A stretch of 64,000 bases of DNA from Streptomyces venezuelae. Its GTDB lineage: Bacteria > Actinomycetota > Actinomycetes > Streptomycetales > Streptomycetaceae. Position 1 is the stretch's first letter, and each line of letters starts with the position of its first letter. Shown piece after piece: positions 46,268 through 58,315 of the stretch. A program made the position numbers and the translations under genes. The stretch covers positions 5,501,501 to 5,565,500 of the forward strand of contig NZ_CP029190.1 in assembly GCF_008642295.1 (NCBI RefSeq), in the 5' to 3' direction. The notes below the pieces were generated by a model. That model worked only from the letters and a program-made list of their open reading frames with translations, searched no databases and was not told the DNA's origin.

Positions 46268-47466
46268 CGCGGCCCCGCGATCGCCGAGAACGCGGCCTCG
46301 TGCAGCCGGCGCCGTGCCAGGTCGCGGGCGAAGACCTCGCGGGCCACCTCCGCCAGCGCGGCCGGCGGACCGTACAAGTCGAGTCGGCTGGCCTCGGCCA
46401 CCCGCTCCGACCAGGCCGGCGGGACGACGGACCCGCCGCCCAGCGCACCGGCGATCGCGCCCGCCATCGTCGCCGTCGAGTCGCAGTCCCGGCCGTAGTT
46501 GACCGCCCCTAGGACCGCCGCCGGGTAGTCCCCGTCGGCGATCAGCAGCATCCCCAGCGCGATGGGCAGTTCCTCGATCGAGTGGAGCCGGGACGGCCGG
46601 CGCGCGCCCAGCGACGGCGCGCGGTAGTCCGGCCCGACCGAGTCGTACGGTGCGACCGCCGCTCGCAGCGGTCCGAGCGCCGGTTCGTACTCCCGGTGCC
46701 CGGAGGCCGCTTCGGCCACCGCCGCGATCGCCTCCCGGGTGCCGTCCTTCGCCAGGGACAGCGCGGTGTCCACGACCGAGGCGGCGGACGCCCCCGGAGC
46801 GCAGGCCGCCGCGACCGCCGCCGCGAAGACCCCGGCGGCCTCCCGCCCGTAACTGGACTGATGTGCCCCGGCGATGTCCACCGCCTCCGCGTACGCCGCC
46901 GCCGGATTCCCCGCGTTGACGATTCCGACCGGCGCCATGTACATGGCCGCACCACAGTTGACGATGTTGCCGTTGCCGGCCTCGCGCGGGTCCGCATGGG
47001 CGTAGTGGATGCGGGTGACGATCCACTTCTCGGCCAGGAAGATCCGGTGCAGCGGAAGGGCCTCCGCCTCCAGCTCCGGGATCCAGCGCGGGTTCGAGAT
47101 CAGGTCCGGGACCAGGTGGTCGGCGATCGCGTGCGCATCGAGGTGGTCCCGGACCTGTTCGTAGACCCGTACCAGGGCGTGGGTCATCAGGGTGTCATCG
47201 GTGACGTGTCCGTCGCCCTTGTGGTACGGCGCTAGGGGCCGGGCGGTGCGCCAGTTCTCGTACCAGGGGCCGACGATGCCGTGGACCCGGCCGCCGTGCC
47301 GTTCCGTGATCTGCTCCGGGGACCAGCCTTCCACCGGCCCGCCGAGCGCATCACCGACGGCCGCGCCGACGAGGCAGCCGGCCGCGCGCTCCTCCAGGGT
47401 GGGCGGCGCCGCCGCCGAGGCCGCGCCGTCCGCGCTCTTGGTCGTCTCGGTCGTCTCGGTCGTCAT
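46264..47466 (-). CDS. ADP-ribosylglycohydrolase family protein
   Basis: A 400-residue DraG/ARH-type hydrolase with a complete metal site: AVGDALGGPVEGW (~37-48), VTDDTLMTHAL with TDDT at 89-92, and GRDCDSTATMAGAIAGALGG (D327, D329). The family uses two Mg or Mn ions to break N- or O-glycosidic bonds of ADP-ribose or other ribosyl compounds. The Thr/Glu-rich start MTTETTETTK is unlike the relatives. ATG 47466 overlaps the upstream paralogue's stop (ATGA), third junction of the operon. Confidence 0.88.
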   Translation of the reverse strand: MTTETTETTKSADGAASAAAPPTLEERAAGCLVGAAVGDALGGPVEGWSPEQITERHGGRVHGIVGPWYENWRTARPLAPYHKGDGHVTDDTLMTHALVRVYEQVRDHLDAHAIADHLVPDLISNPRWIPELEAEALPLHRIFLAEKWIVTRIHYAHADPREAGNGNIVNCGAAMYMAPVGIVNAGNPAAAYAEAVDIAGAHQSSYGREAAGVFAAAVAAACAPGASAASVVDTALSLAKDGTREAIAAVAEAASGHREYEPALGPLRAAVAPYDSVGPDYRAPSLGARRPSRLHSIEELPIALGMLLIADGDYPAAVLGAVNYGRDCDSTATMAGAIAGALGGGSVVPPAWSERVAEASRLDLYGPPAALAEVAREVFARDLARRRLHEAAFSAIAGPR

Positions 47467-49604
47467 GTCCGCATGATTCCTTGTCCTTCGGGTGCCTTGG
47501 GGGACGTCAGCTCGGTGCCGGCGAGCAGCGCGGCGAGTTCGACGAGGTCGGTGCCGGCCAGCCGGGGCAGCGCGCAGCCGGACAGGGTGCGGCAGGCCCG
47601 GCGCCAGGCGGTGGGGATGGCCGCGGCGCCGCCGAGCGCGCCGGTCAGGGCGCCGGCCAGGGCCGGGGCGGAGTCCGCGACCCGGGACAGGCAGGCGGCG
47701 GCGGGCACCGCCTCGGTGACCCGGCCGCGGGCGGCGGTGGCCAGGGCGAGGGCCACGGGCACGGTCTCGGCGGCGGCGATGCCATAGCTGTAGACGTGGT
47801 CGACGATCTCGTGTTCCAGGGTGGGGACGAGCCCGAAGGCGCCTTCGGTGGCCGTCCGGGCGAGGGTGACGGCGTGCCGGGCGTTGCGGCCGATCTCGGT
47901 GGCGCCGGGCAGCCGGGCGAGGGCCTCCTCGACCGCCGTGTCGACGTCCGCCCCGCCGAGCGCGGCGGCGACGGCCGCGGCCATGGCGCGGGCGCCGTGC
48001 ACACCGTCGCCGTCCTGGGTGTAGCGGGCGTCGAACTCGGCGAGGTCCGCGGCGGCTTGGGGGGAGCCGGGGTGGACGACGGCGAGGACCGCGGCGCGGA
48101 CGCAGGCGGCGTCGTCGAAGTAGTGCGGATTGTCGTGGCCGGTGGCGGGCGGGCGCAGGCCGGCGGCGAGGTTCCCGAGACCGGCGCGTACGGAGATCCG
48201 GGCGCGGAGGGGGAGCACGGCGGACTCGACCTCGGGGGCGCGTTCGGCGGCGGCGGCGATCTCGCTGGCCAGGGCGTTCCAGGCCAGGTCGATGGCGGCC
48301 CGCATCCGGCGGGACCGGGACAGGTCGCTGAGCAGCACGCCGGCGGCGGTGAGCACGGACTCGGCGGCGAAGGCGGCCCATTCGGCGTCGTCGGACGGGC
48401 CGAGGCGGAGGGGTTCGGGGGGCTGGTTGAGGGCGATGGGGACGGGGAGGGTGGTGGTGGCGTTCTGCTCGGCGAAGGTGTCGAGCTCGCGGGTGAGCCG
48501 ACGGGTCCACTCGGGCATCCGGCTGGCGCGGTGCCGGGCGGCGGGCCAGCCGGCGGCATCCCCGGCGGCGAGCCCGAGCAACAGCCCCTCGATCCGCCGG
48601 GCGTTGGCCTCCGGCGGCCCGCTGCGCTGCGGCCCGGCCGTGCGGCTGCGCGCCGGGGGCGGACCCCCGGCTGCCAACGTGGTTTCCGCCGGGGCGGCCC
48701 CGGCCTGCGGCCGGCTGGCGTCCGGGCAGCTGGGGGTGGGCCCGGCCGAGGCGGAGGCGGCGCGGGGCGCTTCCGCCGGGGGCCGGGCCCCCGGGGCAGG
48801 CTCCCCGCGCCCTGGCTCCGCCGAGCCGCTGCGCGCCCGAGCCGGGGCCGGGGGTGGCCCCCCGGCCGCCCCGGCGGGCCCCGCCGAGCCGCTGCGCTCC
48901 GGCGCGGCCTGCGGCCGGCCGGCGGCCAGGCAGCCGGCGGCGGCCGGCTCCCCGGGCGCCCGGCCGGTGCCGGCTGCTTCGGCTGTGGCGGGGCCCCGCC
49001 ACGCCGCCCGCGCCGGGGCCGTGGCCGGGGGTGGTCCCCCGGCCACGGCCCCGGCCTGCGGCCGGCTGGCGTCCGGGCGGCTGGGGCTGGGCCCCGCCGG
49101 TGCGGTAGCGGCGAGGGGCGGCTCCGCCGGGAGCTGGGGCTCCGTGGCCGGGGGTGGCCCCGCGGGCGCCTCGGTCGCCTCGGCCGAGGCGCTGCGCGCC
49201 CGGGCCGGGGGCGGCAGCGGGCCGGCGACCCGCTGGGCACCCGGGCCCCCTTCCCCGGCGGGGGCGTGGGCGGCTGCCACGACCCCGGCGTCCGGAGCCG
49301 GTGGCCGGCCTGGGCCGGTGTGGGGCGGCGCAGCCGGGAGGCCGGTCCCGGCACTCGGGGGTGCCGTCCCAAGGGTCCCGGTCCCGGGGGCCGCGTACGG
49401 CGTCGCAGGCCCGCCGGGGGCGGGGCCGGGCGGGGCTGCCGGGCCCTCGGGGCCGGAACTCGGGGGTGCCGTCCCAAGGCTCCCGGTCCCGGGGGACGCG
49501 TACGGCGTCGCAGGCCCGCCGGGGGCGGGGCTCGGCGGGGGCGTTTGCGGGCCCCCGGTTCCGGAGGTCGTATGCGGAGCAGCCGGGTCCGTGCGGGCGG
49601 TCAT
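47463..49604 (-). CDS. ADP-ribosylglycohydrolase-like protein with large low-complexity N-terminus
   Basis: A 713-residue protein. Residues 1-~333 are almost entirely Pro, Ala, Gly, Ser and Thr, and include repeats: GGPATPYA-x-PGTG-x-LGTAPPS at ~29 and ~64 (35-residue period), and PDASRPQAGA at ~177 and ~294. The ARH-like domain (~335-713) keeps AAGDAAGW (346-353), but TDDT is SDDAEW (404-409) and the C-terminal GRDADT-type motif is SRVADS (640-645), losing one Asp ligand. Catalysis is therefore doubtful. ATG 49604 overlaps the neighbouring stop. A scaffold or regulatory role is possible. Confidence 0.72.
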   Translation of the reverse strand: MTARTDPAAPHTTSGTGGPQTPPPSPAPGGPATPYASPGTGSLGTAPPSSGPEGPAAPPGPAPGGPATPYAAPGTGTLGTAPPSAGTGLPAAPPHTGPGRPPAPDAGVVAAAHAPAGEGGPGAQRVAGPLPPPARARSASAEATEAPAGPPPATEPQLPAEPPLAATAPAGPSPSRPDASRPQAGAVAGGPPPATAPARAAWRGPATAEAAGTGRAPGEPAAAGCLAAGRPQAAPERSGSAGPAGAAGGPPPAPARARSGSAEPGRGEPAPGARPPAEAPRAASASAGPTPSCPDASRPQAGAAPAETTLAAGGPPPARSRTAGPQRSGPPEANARRIEGLLLGLAAGDAAGWPAARHRASRMPEWTRRLTRELDTFAEQNATTTLPVPIALNQPPEPLRLGPSDDAEWAAFAAESVLTAAGVLLSDLSRSRRMRAAIDLAWNALASEIAAAAERAPEVESAVLPLRARISVRAGLGNLAAGLRPPATGHDNPHYFDDAACVRAAVLAVVHPGSPQAAADLAEFDARYTQDGDGVHGARAMAAAVAAALGGADVDTAVEEALARLPGATEIGRNARHAVTLARTATEGAFGLVPTLEHEIVDHVYSYGIAAAETVPVALALATAARGRVTEAVPAAACLSRVADSAPALAGALTGALGGAAAIPTAWRRACRTLSGCALPRLAGTDLVELAALLAGTELTSPKAPEGQGIMRT

Positions 49605-50587
49605 CCGCGGGGCTCGCTTTCCGGGGTGAGGAGGTCCGCGATGTCCAGTACGTGGTAGCCGCGCATCGAGGGCAGGCAGCTGCCGCGGACCGGGCCGACG
49701 GCCGAGGACCAGTCGGCGGGGATGGCGGCGCTGCCGGACAGGGCGCCGGCCAGGGCCCCGGCCACCGCCGCCGTGGTGTCGGCGTCGCGGCCCATGTTGA
49801 CCGCGGTCAGCACGGAGGACCGGAACTCGCCGCCCGACGCGGCAAACGCGCCGAAGGCGAGGCCGACCGCCTCCGGGGCCAGGTCGGTCCAGGGGTAGCC
49901 GCCGATCACCACCGCCGAGCGCACCGCTCGCTCCCCCCGCGGGGCCGCCGTCACCGCCCGCCGCAGCGACCGCGCCGTCCAGGAGTCCGAGGGGATCACG
50001 GACAGGGCGGCGGAGACCACCGAGGCGGGGGAGCCGCCGGCCATCGCCGCCGCGACCCCCGCCGCGACCGCCTGGCCGCCGTAGATGCCCTCGCCGTCGT
50101 GGCTGACCGTGCCGTCGATGGCGACCAGCCGCGCCGCCTCCGCCGGGCGGCCCGCCGCGAAGACTCCGAAGGGGGCCGCCCGCATCGCCAGGCCGTCCGA
50201 CCAGGCGTGCCGGTGCTGGGCCGAGATGGGGGCCGCCAGCCCCCGCCGCAGGTTCTCCAGGGTGCCGCGCTCCGAGAAGCCGGCGCCCCGGAACGGGCCC
50301 TCGTCCAGGTCGGCGATCCAGTGGTGCCAGGCCCGTTCGACATGGGAGACCGTCAGGGCGGAGCCGTGCCGGGCCAGGAGCAGGCCCGAGAAGATGGCGT
50401 ACTCCGTGTCGTCCGTGCCGGCCGGGTCGTCCGAGACGAAGCCCTCGATCCGGCCCCATCGCGAACGGATCTCCGAGGGCTTCATGTTCTCCGCGGGGGC
50501 ACCCAGCGCATCGCCCACCGCGAGGCCCAGAAGAGCGCCCCTGGCCCGTTCGAGGAGAACCTGCGGATCGCATGCAATCAGCTCCAT
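49601..50587 (-). CDS. ADP-ribosylglycohydrolase family protein, first gene of operon
   Basis: A 328-residue compact ARH protein with all metal motifs: LAVGDALGAPAENM (~22-35), GTDDTEYAIFSG with TDDT at 58-61, and NMGRDADTTAAVAGALAGALSG in the C-terminal part. It should be an active glycohydrolase. ATG 50587 is chosen for GGAGAGG 6 bases upstream; ATG 50617 or ATG 50620 would add 10-11 residues (MMSPNKWERRA). It begins the minus-strand operon that ends at the terminator near 41.7 kb. The 259-bp divergent gap before it holds the promoters of this operon and of the VIT-like gene. Confidence 0.85.
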   Translation of the reverse strand: MELIACDPQVLLERARGALLGLAVGDALGAPAENMKPSEIRSRWGRIEGFVSDDPAGTDDTEYAIFSGLLLARHGSALTVSHVERAWHHWIADLDEGPFRGAGFSERGTLENLRRGLAAPISAQHRHAWSDGLAMRAAPFGVFAAGRPAEAARLVAIDGTVSHDGEGIYGGQAVAAGVAAAMAGGSPASVVSAALSVIPSDSWTARSLRRAVTAAPRGERAVRSAVVIGGYPWTDLAPEAVGLAFGAFAASGGEFRSSVLTAVNMGRDADTTAAVAGALAGALSGSAAIPADWSSAVGPVRGSCLPSMRGYHVLDIADLLTPESEPRG

Positions 50588-50776
50588 GGCGCGCCTCTCC
50601 CACTTGTTGGGACTCATCATGAGCCCTTGGGGGATTTGTGCCACGGCATTCGGTTTGTCGCATGGCGCGAAACGCCCCTCCAACCCGCCCGTCACCCGGT
50701 CGCCGAGCCGCAAAAGCCCAGGTAAGTACGGCCTTCCTTGCTGGCGGCGGCCAGAAATCGTGCGTAGTTTCGAGGT

Positions 50777-50796
50777 GTTCAGGGATGTTCAGGGGG
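50777..50796. promoter_or_regulatory. 10-bp tandem repeat in a divergent promoter region
   Basis: GTTCAGGGAT (50777-50786) is followed directly by GTTCAGGGGG (50787-50796). Direct repeats in helical phase between two divergent promoters suggest a regulator site. The GTTCA start recalls PhoP boxes, but the remaining bases and the 10-bp rather than 11-bp phase do not fit well. Confidence 0.4.
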
Positions 50797-50846
50797 ACGG
50801 GATGCCTGCCTGGGTCTCGTCGTGCGCAAAAAGGGAGCAACATCGC

Positions 50847-51578
50847 ATGTCCATCATCGACCTCGAGGCGCCGCTGCATGAGGCCCACCGGGACAACCAC
50901 ACCCACCGCGATGTCAACGGCGGATGGCTGCGGCCGGCGGTGTTCGGGGCGATGGACGGGCTGGTCTCCAACCTCGCACTGATGACCGGTGTGGCGGGCG
51001 GCGCGGTCGCCCCGCAGACCGTGGTGATCACCGGTCTGGCCGGTCTGGCGGCCGGCGCCTTCTCGATGGCGGCCGGAGAGTACACCTCGGTCGCCTCGCA
51101 GCGTGATCTGGTCCTGGCCGAACTCGACGTCGAGCGGCAGCAGTTGCGCAAGCACCCGGTGGACGAGATGGAGGAGCTCGCGGAGCTCTACGTCTCCCGC
51201 GGGGTGGAGCCGGCGCTGGCCCGCGAGGTGGCCATGCAGCTGTCCCGGGACCCCGAGCAGGCGCTGGAGATCCACGCCCGCGAGGAGCTCGGCATAGACC
51301 CCGACGACCTGCCGTCGCCGCTGGTCGCCGCCGCGTCCTCGTTCGGCTCCTTCGCGCTGGGCGCGCTGGTGCCGGTGCTGCCCTACCTGCTCGGTGCCAC
51401 CGCGCTCTGGCCGGCCGTGCTGCTCGCGCTGGCGGGGCTGTTCCTGTGCGGCGCGGTGGTCGCGCGGGTCACCGCGGCCACCTGGTGGCGCAGCGGGCTG
51501 CGGCAGCTCCTGCTGGGTGGCGCGGCGGCCGGTGTGACGTACATCCTGGGAACCTGGATCGGTTCGGCCCTAGGCTGA
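50847..51578 (+). CDS. VIT1/CCC1-family transporter
   Basis: A 243-residue membrane protein of the VIT1/CCC1 (DUF125) family, whose studied members move Fe2+ or Mn2+. The N-terminal HRDVNGGWLRPAVFGAMDGLVSNLALMTG and AAGAFSMAAGEYTSVASQRDL are the diagnostic segments. A charged cytoplasmic middle (~85-155) and three further TMs follow. ATG 50847 has AGGGAGC about 8 bases upstream. Which metal it carries, and the direction, cannot be read from the sequence. Confidence 0.88.
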   Translation: MSIIDLEAPLHEAHRDNHTHRDVNGGWLRPAVFGAMDGLVSNLALMTGVAGGAVAPQTVVITGLAGLAAGAFSMAAGEYTSVASQRDLVLAELDVERQQLRKHPVDEMEELAELYVSRGVEPALAREVAMQLSRDPEQALEIHAREELGIDPDDLPSPLVAAASSFGSFALGALVPVLPYLLGATALWPAVLLALAGLFLCGAVVARVTAATWWRSGLRQLLLGGAAAGVTYILGTWIGSALG

Positions 51579-51807
51579 CCCGCGCGGTGGTGAGACACTA
51601 TGCAGGATCTGACATAAGTAGTGGGTTTCCCGGCGGTTTCGATTCCATGTCCGCCGGGCATGAGACCTCAGCGCTGTGGGCAATGATGCCCACCCCGCTC
51701 CGGGACCTCCGCCCCGTGCGCTCAGCTGCGAAGGTCCCTTCTTTCTGCTTCGGGCAGTGTCCGCATGTTGAAACGCGATATCCGCTTCGCGGGATTGCCG
51801 TCATCAT

Positions 51808-51823
51808 GTAACCTGCACGAAAT
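51808..51823 (+). promoter_or_regulatory. GlnR-like box upstream of gltB
   Basis: GTAAC (51808-51812), six bases, GAAAT (51819-51823) fits the GlnR pattern gTnAc-N6-GaAAc except for the final base. It lies 65 bp before the gltB start in a 309-bp gap otherwise without a gene. GlnR controls nitrogen genes in streptomycetes (established); binding here is inferred. The rest of the gap shows an A/T-richer stretch near 51600-51640 and no hairpin of note. Confidence 0.45.
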
Positions 51824-51887
51824 TTCGCAGAGGGCCAACGTCGTCCCTCGGCTATGCACATATGCCACGACGACGACGGGAGAGCCG

Positions 51888-56475
<4,588 letters not shown>

Positions 56476-56483
<8 letters not shown>

Positions 56484-57936
56484 CCCGAAGGGCTTCCTCA
56501 CCACCCCGCGGCAGACCGCCTGCTCCCGTCCCGTTGAGGACCGCCTCAAGGACTGGAACGAGGTCTACGTCCCCGGCTCCCTGCTGCCGATCATCAGCAA
56601 GCAGGCCGGCCGCTGCATGGACTGCGGCATCCCGTTCTGCCACAACGGCTGTCCGCTGGGGAACCTGATCCCCGAGTGGAACGACTTCGCCTACCGCGAG
56701 GACTGGTCCGCCGCTTCGGAGCGGCTGCACGCGACGAACAACTTCCCGGAGTTCACCGGGCGGCTGTGCCCGGCGCCGTGCGAGTCCGCGTGCGTGCTCG
56801 GCATCAACCAGCCGGCCGTGACCATCAAGAACGTCGAGGTCTCGATCATCGACAAGGCGTGGGACAACGGCGATGTCGCGCCGCAGGTCCCGGACCGCCT
56901 GTCCGGCAAGACCGTCGCCGTCATCGGCTCCGGCCCGGCCGGTCTGGCCGCCGCCCAGCAGCTGACCCGGGCCGGCCACACCGTGGTCGTGTACGAGCGC
57001 GCGGACCGCATCGGCGGCCTGCTCCGCTACGGCATCCCCGAGTTCAAGATGGAGAAGGTGCACATCAACCGCCGCATCGAGCAGATGCGCGCGGAGGGCA
57101 CCAAGTTCCGTACCGGCATCGAGGTCGGCCAGGACATCACCGCGACCGACCTGCGCAAGCGGTTCGACGCGGTGGTCGTCGCGGCGGGCGCGACCGTCTC
57201 CCGCGACCTGCCGGTCCCGGGCCGGGAGCTGAACGGCATCCACTTCGCGATGGAGTACCTGCCGCTCGCCAACAAGGTGCAGGAGGGCGACTTCGTGGCG
57301 CCCCCCATCACCGCCGAGGGCAAGCACGTGGTCGTGATCGGCGGCGGCGACACCGGCGCGGACTGCGTGGGCACTGCCCACCGCCAGGGCGCGGCCTCCG
57401 TCACCCAGCTGGAGATCATGCCGCGGCCGTCGGAGGACCGGCCCACGGGGCAGCCGTGGCCGACCTTCCCGATGCTGTACAAGGTCACCTCTGCCCACGA
57501 GGAGGGCGGCGAGCGGATCTACTCCGTCTCCACCACCCACTTCGAGGGCGACGAGGACGGCAACGTCCAGGCGCTGCACCTGGTCGAGGTCGAGTTCGTC
57601 GACGGCAAGCTGACCCAGAAGCCCGGCACCGAGCGGGTCCTCCCGGCCCAGCTCGTCACCCTGGCGATGGGCTTCACCGGCACGGACCAGGCCAACGGGC
57701 TGGTCGAGCAGTTCGGCGTGGAGCTGGACGCGCGGGGCAACATCGCCCGCGACGCCTCGTACGCGACCAACGTCGACGGCGTGTTCGTCGCCGGCGACGC
57801 CGGCCGCGGCCAGTCGCTGATCGTCTGGGCCATCGCGGAGGGCCGCTCGGCCGCCCGCGGCGTGGACCGCTTCCTGACGGGCAGCAGCACCCTCCCGTAC
57901 CCGGTCAAGCCGACGGACCGCGCGCTGACGGTTTAA
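56476..57936 (+). CDS. gltD: Glutamate synthase small subunit
   Basis: A 486-residue NADPH-oxidising subunit of GOGAT. The N-terminal Fe-S cysteines are in [19 protein letters not shown] and [12 protein letters not shown]. The FAD site is [15 protein letters not shown] and the NADPH site [16 protein letters not shown]. The C-terminal FAD contact [21 protein letters not shown] is intact. The start lies 8 bp inside gltB, so the subunits are coupled. The region after the stop contains the 56-bp repeat pair. Confidence 0.97.
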
Positions 57937-57966
57937 CCCGTCAGCAGCCCCCTCCCCTCGGGGAGG

Positions 57967-58022
57967 ACCCCTCATACGGTCCGTACAACGACGTACGGAA
58001 CTCCGACACGGCGCCCGCCACG
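57967..58022. repeat. 56-bp direct repeat, copy 1
   Basis: Identical to 58157-58212, 190 bp away. It begins ACCCCTCATACGG and contains the inverted pair CCGTAC/GTACGG around AACGAC, then CGACACGGCGCCCGCCACG. Downstream, GACGCCGTG lets CACGGCG form a 7-bp hairpin. On the minus strand both copies would encode SEFRTSLYGPYEG, but no convincing gene contains it. Confidence 0.85.
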
Positions 58023-58156
58023 ACTCCATCCCGGACGCCGTGCTCGCACCGCTCGGCCGCAGGCGGCCTCCCGGGCTTCGCCCGGCTGCGCCGGCCTCCG
58101 GCCGTCGAGGTGGGGGCTGAGGTTTCGCAGTACCGCCCGACGGCTTCGGCCGGGGC

Positions 58157-58212
58157 ACCCCTCATACGGTCCGTACAACGACGTACGGAACTCCGACACG
58201 GCGCCCGCCACG
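58157..58212. repeat. 56-bp direct repeat, copy 2
   Basis: Exact second copy of 57967-58022. Its right end forms the left arm of the perfect 15-bp hairpin at 58197-58240, between the gltD and EF-G-like genes. The ~135 bp between the copies hold short GC palindromes (GGGCTTCGCCC type) and no recognised gene. Confidence 0.85.
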
Positions 58213-58240
58213 TCCCCGACCAGGGGTGGCGGGCGCCGTG
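58197..58240. terminator. Bidirectional terminator between gltD and the EF-G-like gene
   Basis: CACGGCGCCCGCCAC (58197-58211) pairs perfectly with GTGGCGGGCGCCGTG (58226-58240), loop of 14 bases. It lies between convergent genes. Confidence 0.85.
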
Positions 58241-58315
58241 GCGTTGTCGGTGGGGGCCGGTCCGCCGGGCGCCCGCCCGGAAGGGACGGGCGCCCCGGCG
58301 GATGGCGGCGCGCGG

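Noticed and set aside
46264..49002. A 912-residue glycohydrolase with a long N-terminal extension
   Set aside because: The extension is out-of-phase shadow of the neighbouring gene; ATG 47466 overlaps the upstream stop and begins the real domain.
57941..58237. Small genes on the minus strand reading SEFRTSLYGPYEG
   Set aside because: The peptide is encoded only by the 56-bp repeat; flanking sequence has no ribosome site and shows Arg/Gly/Pro shadow composition.
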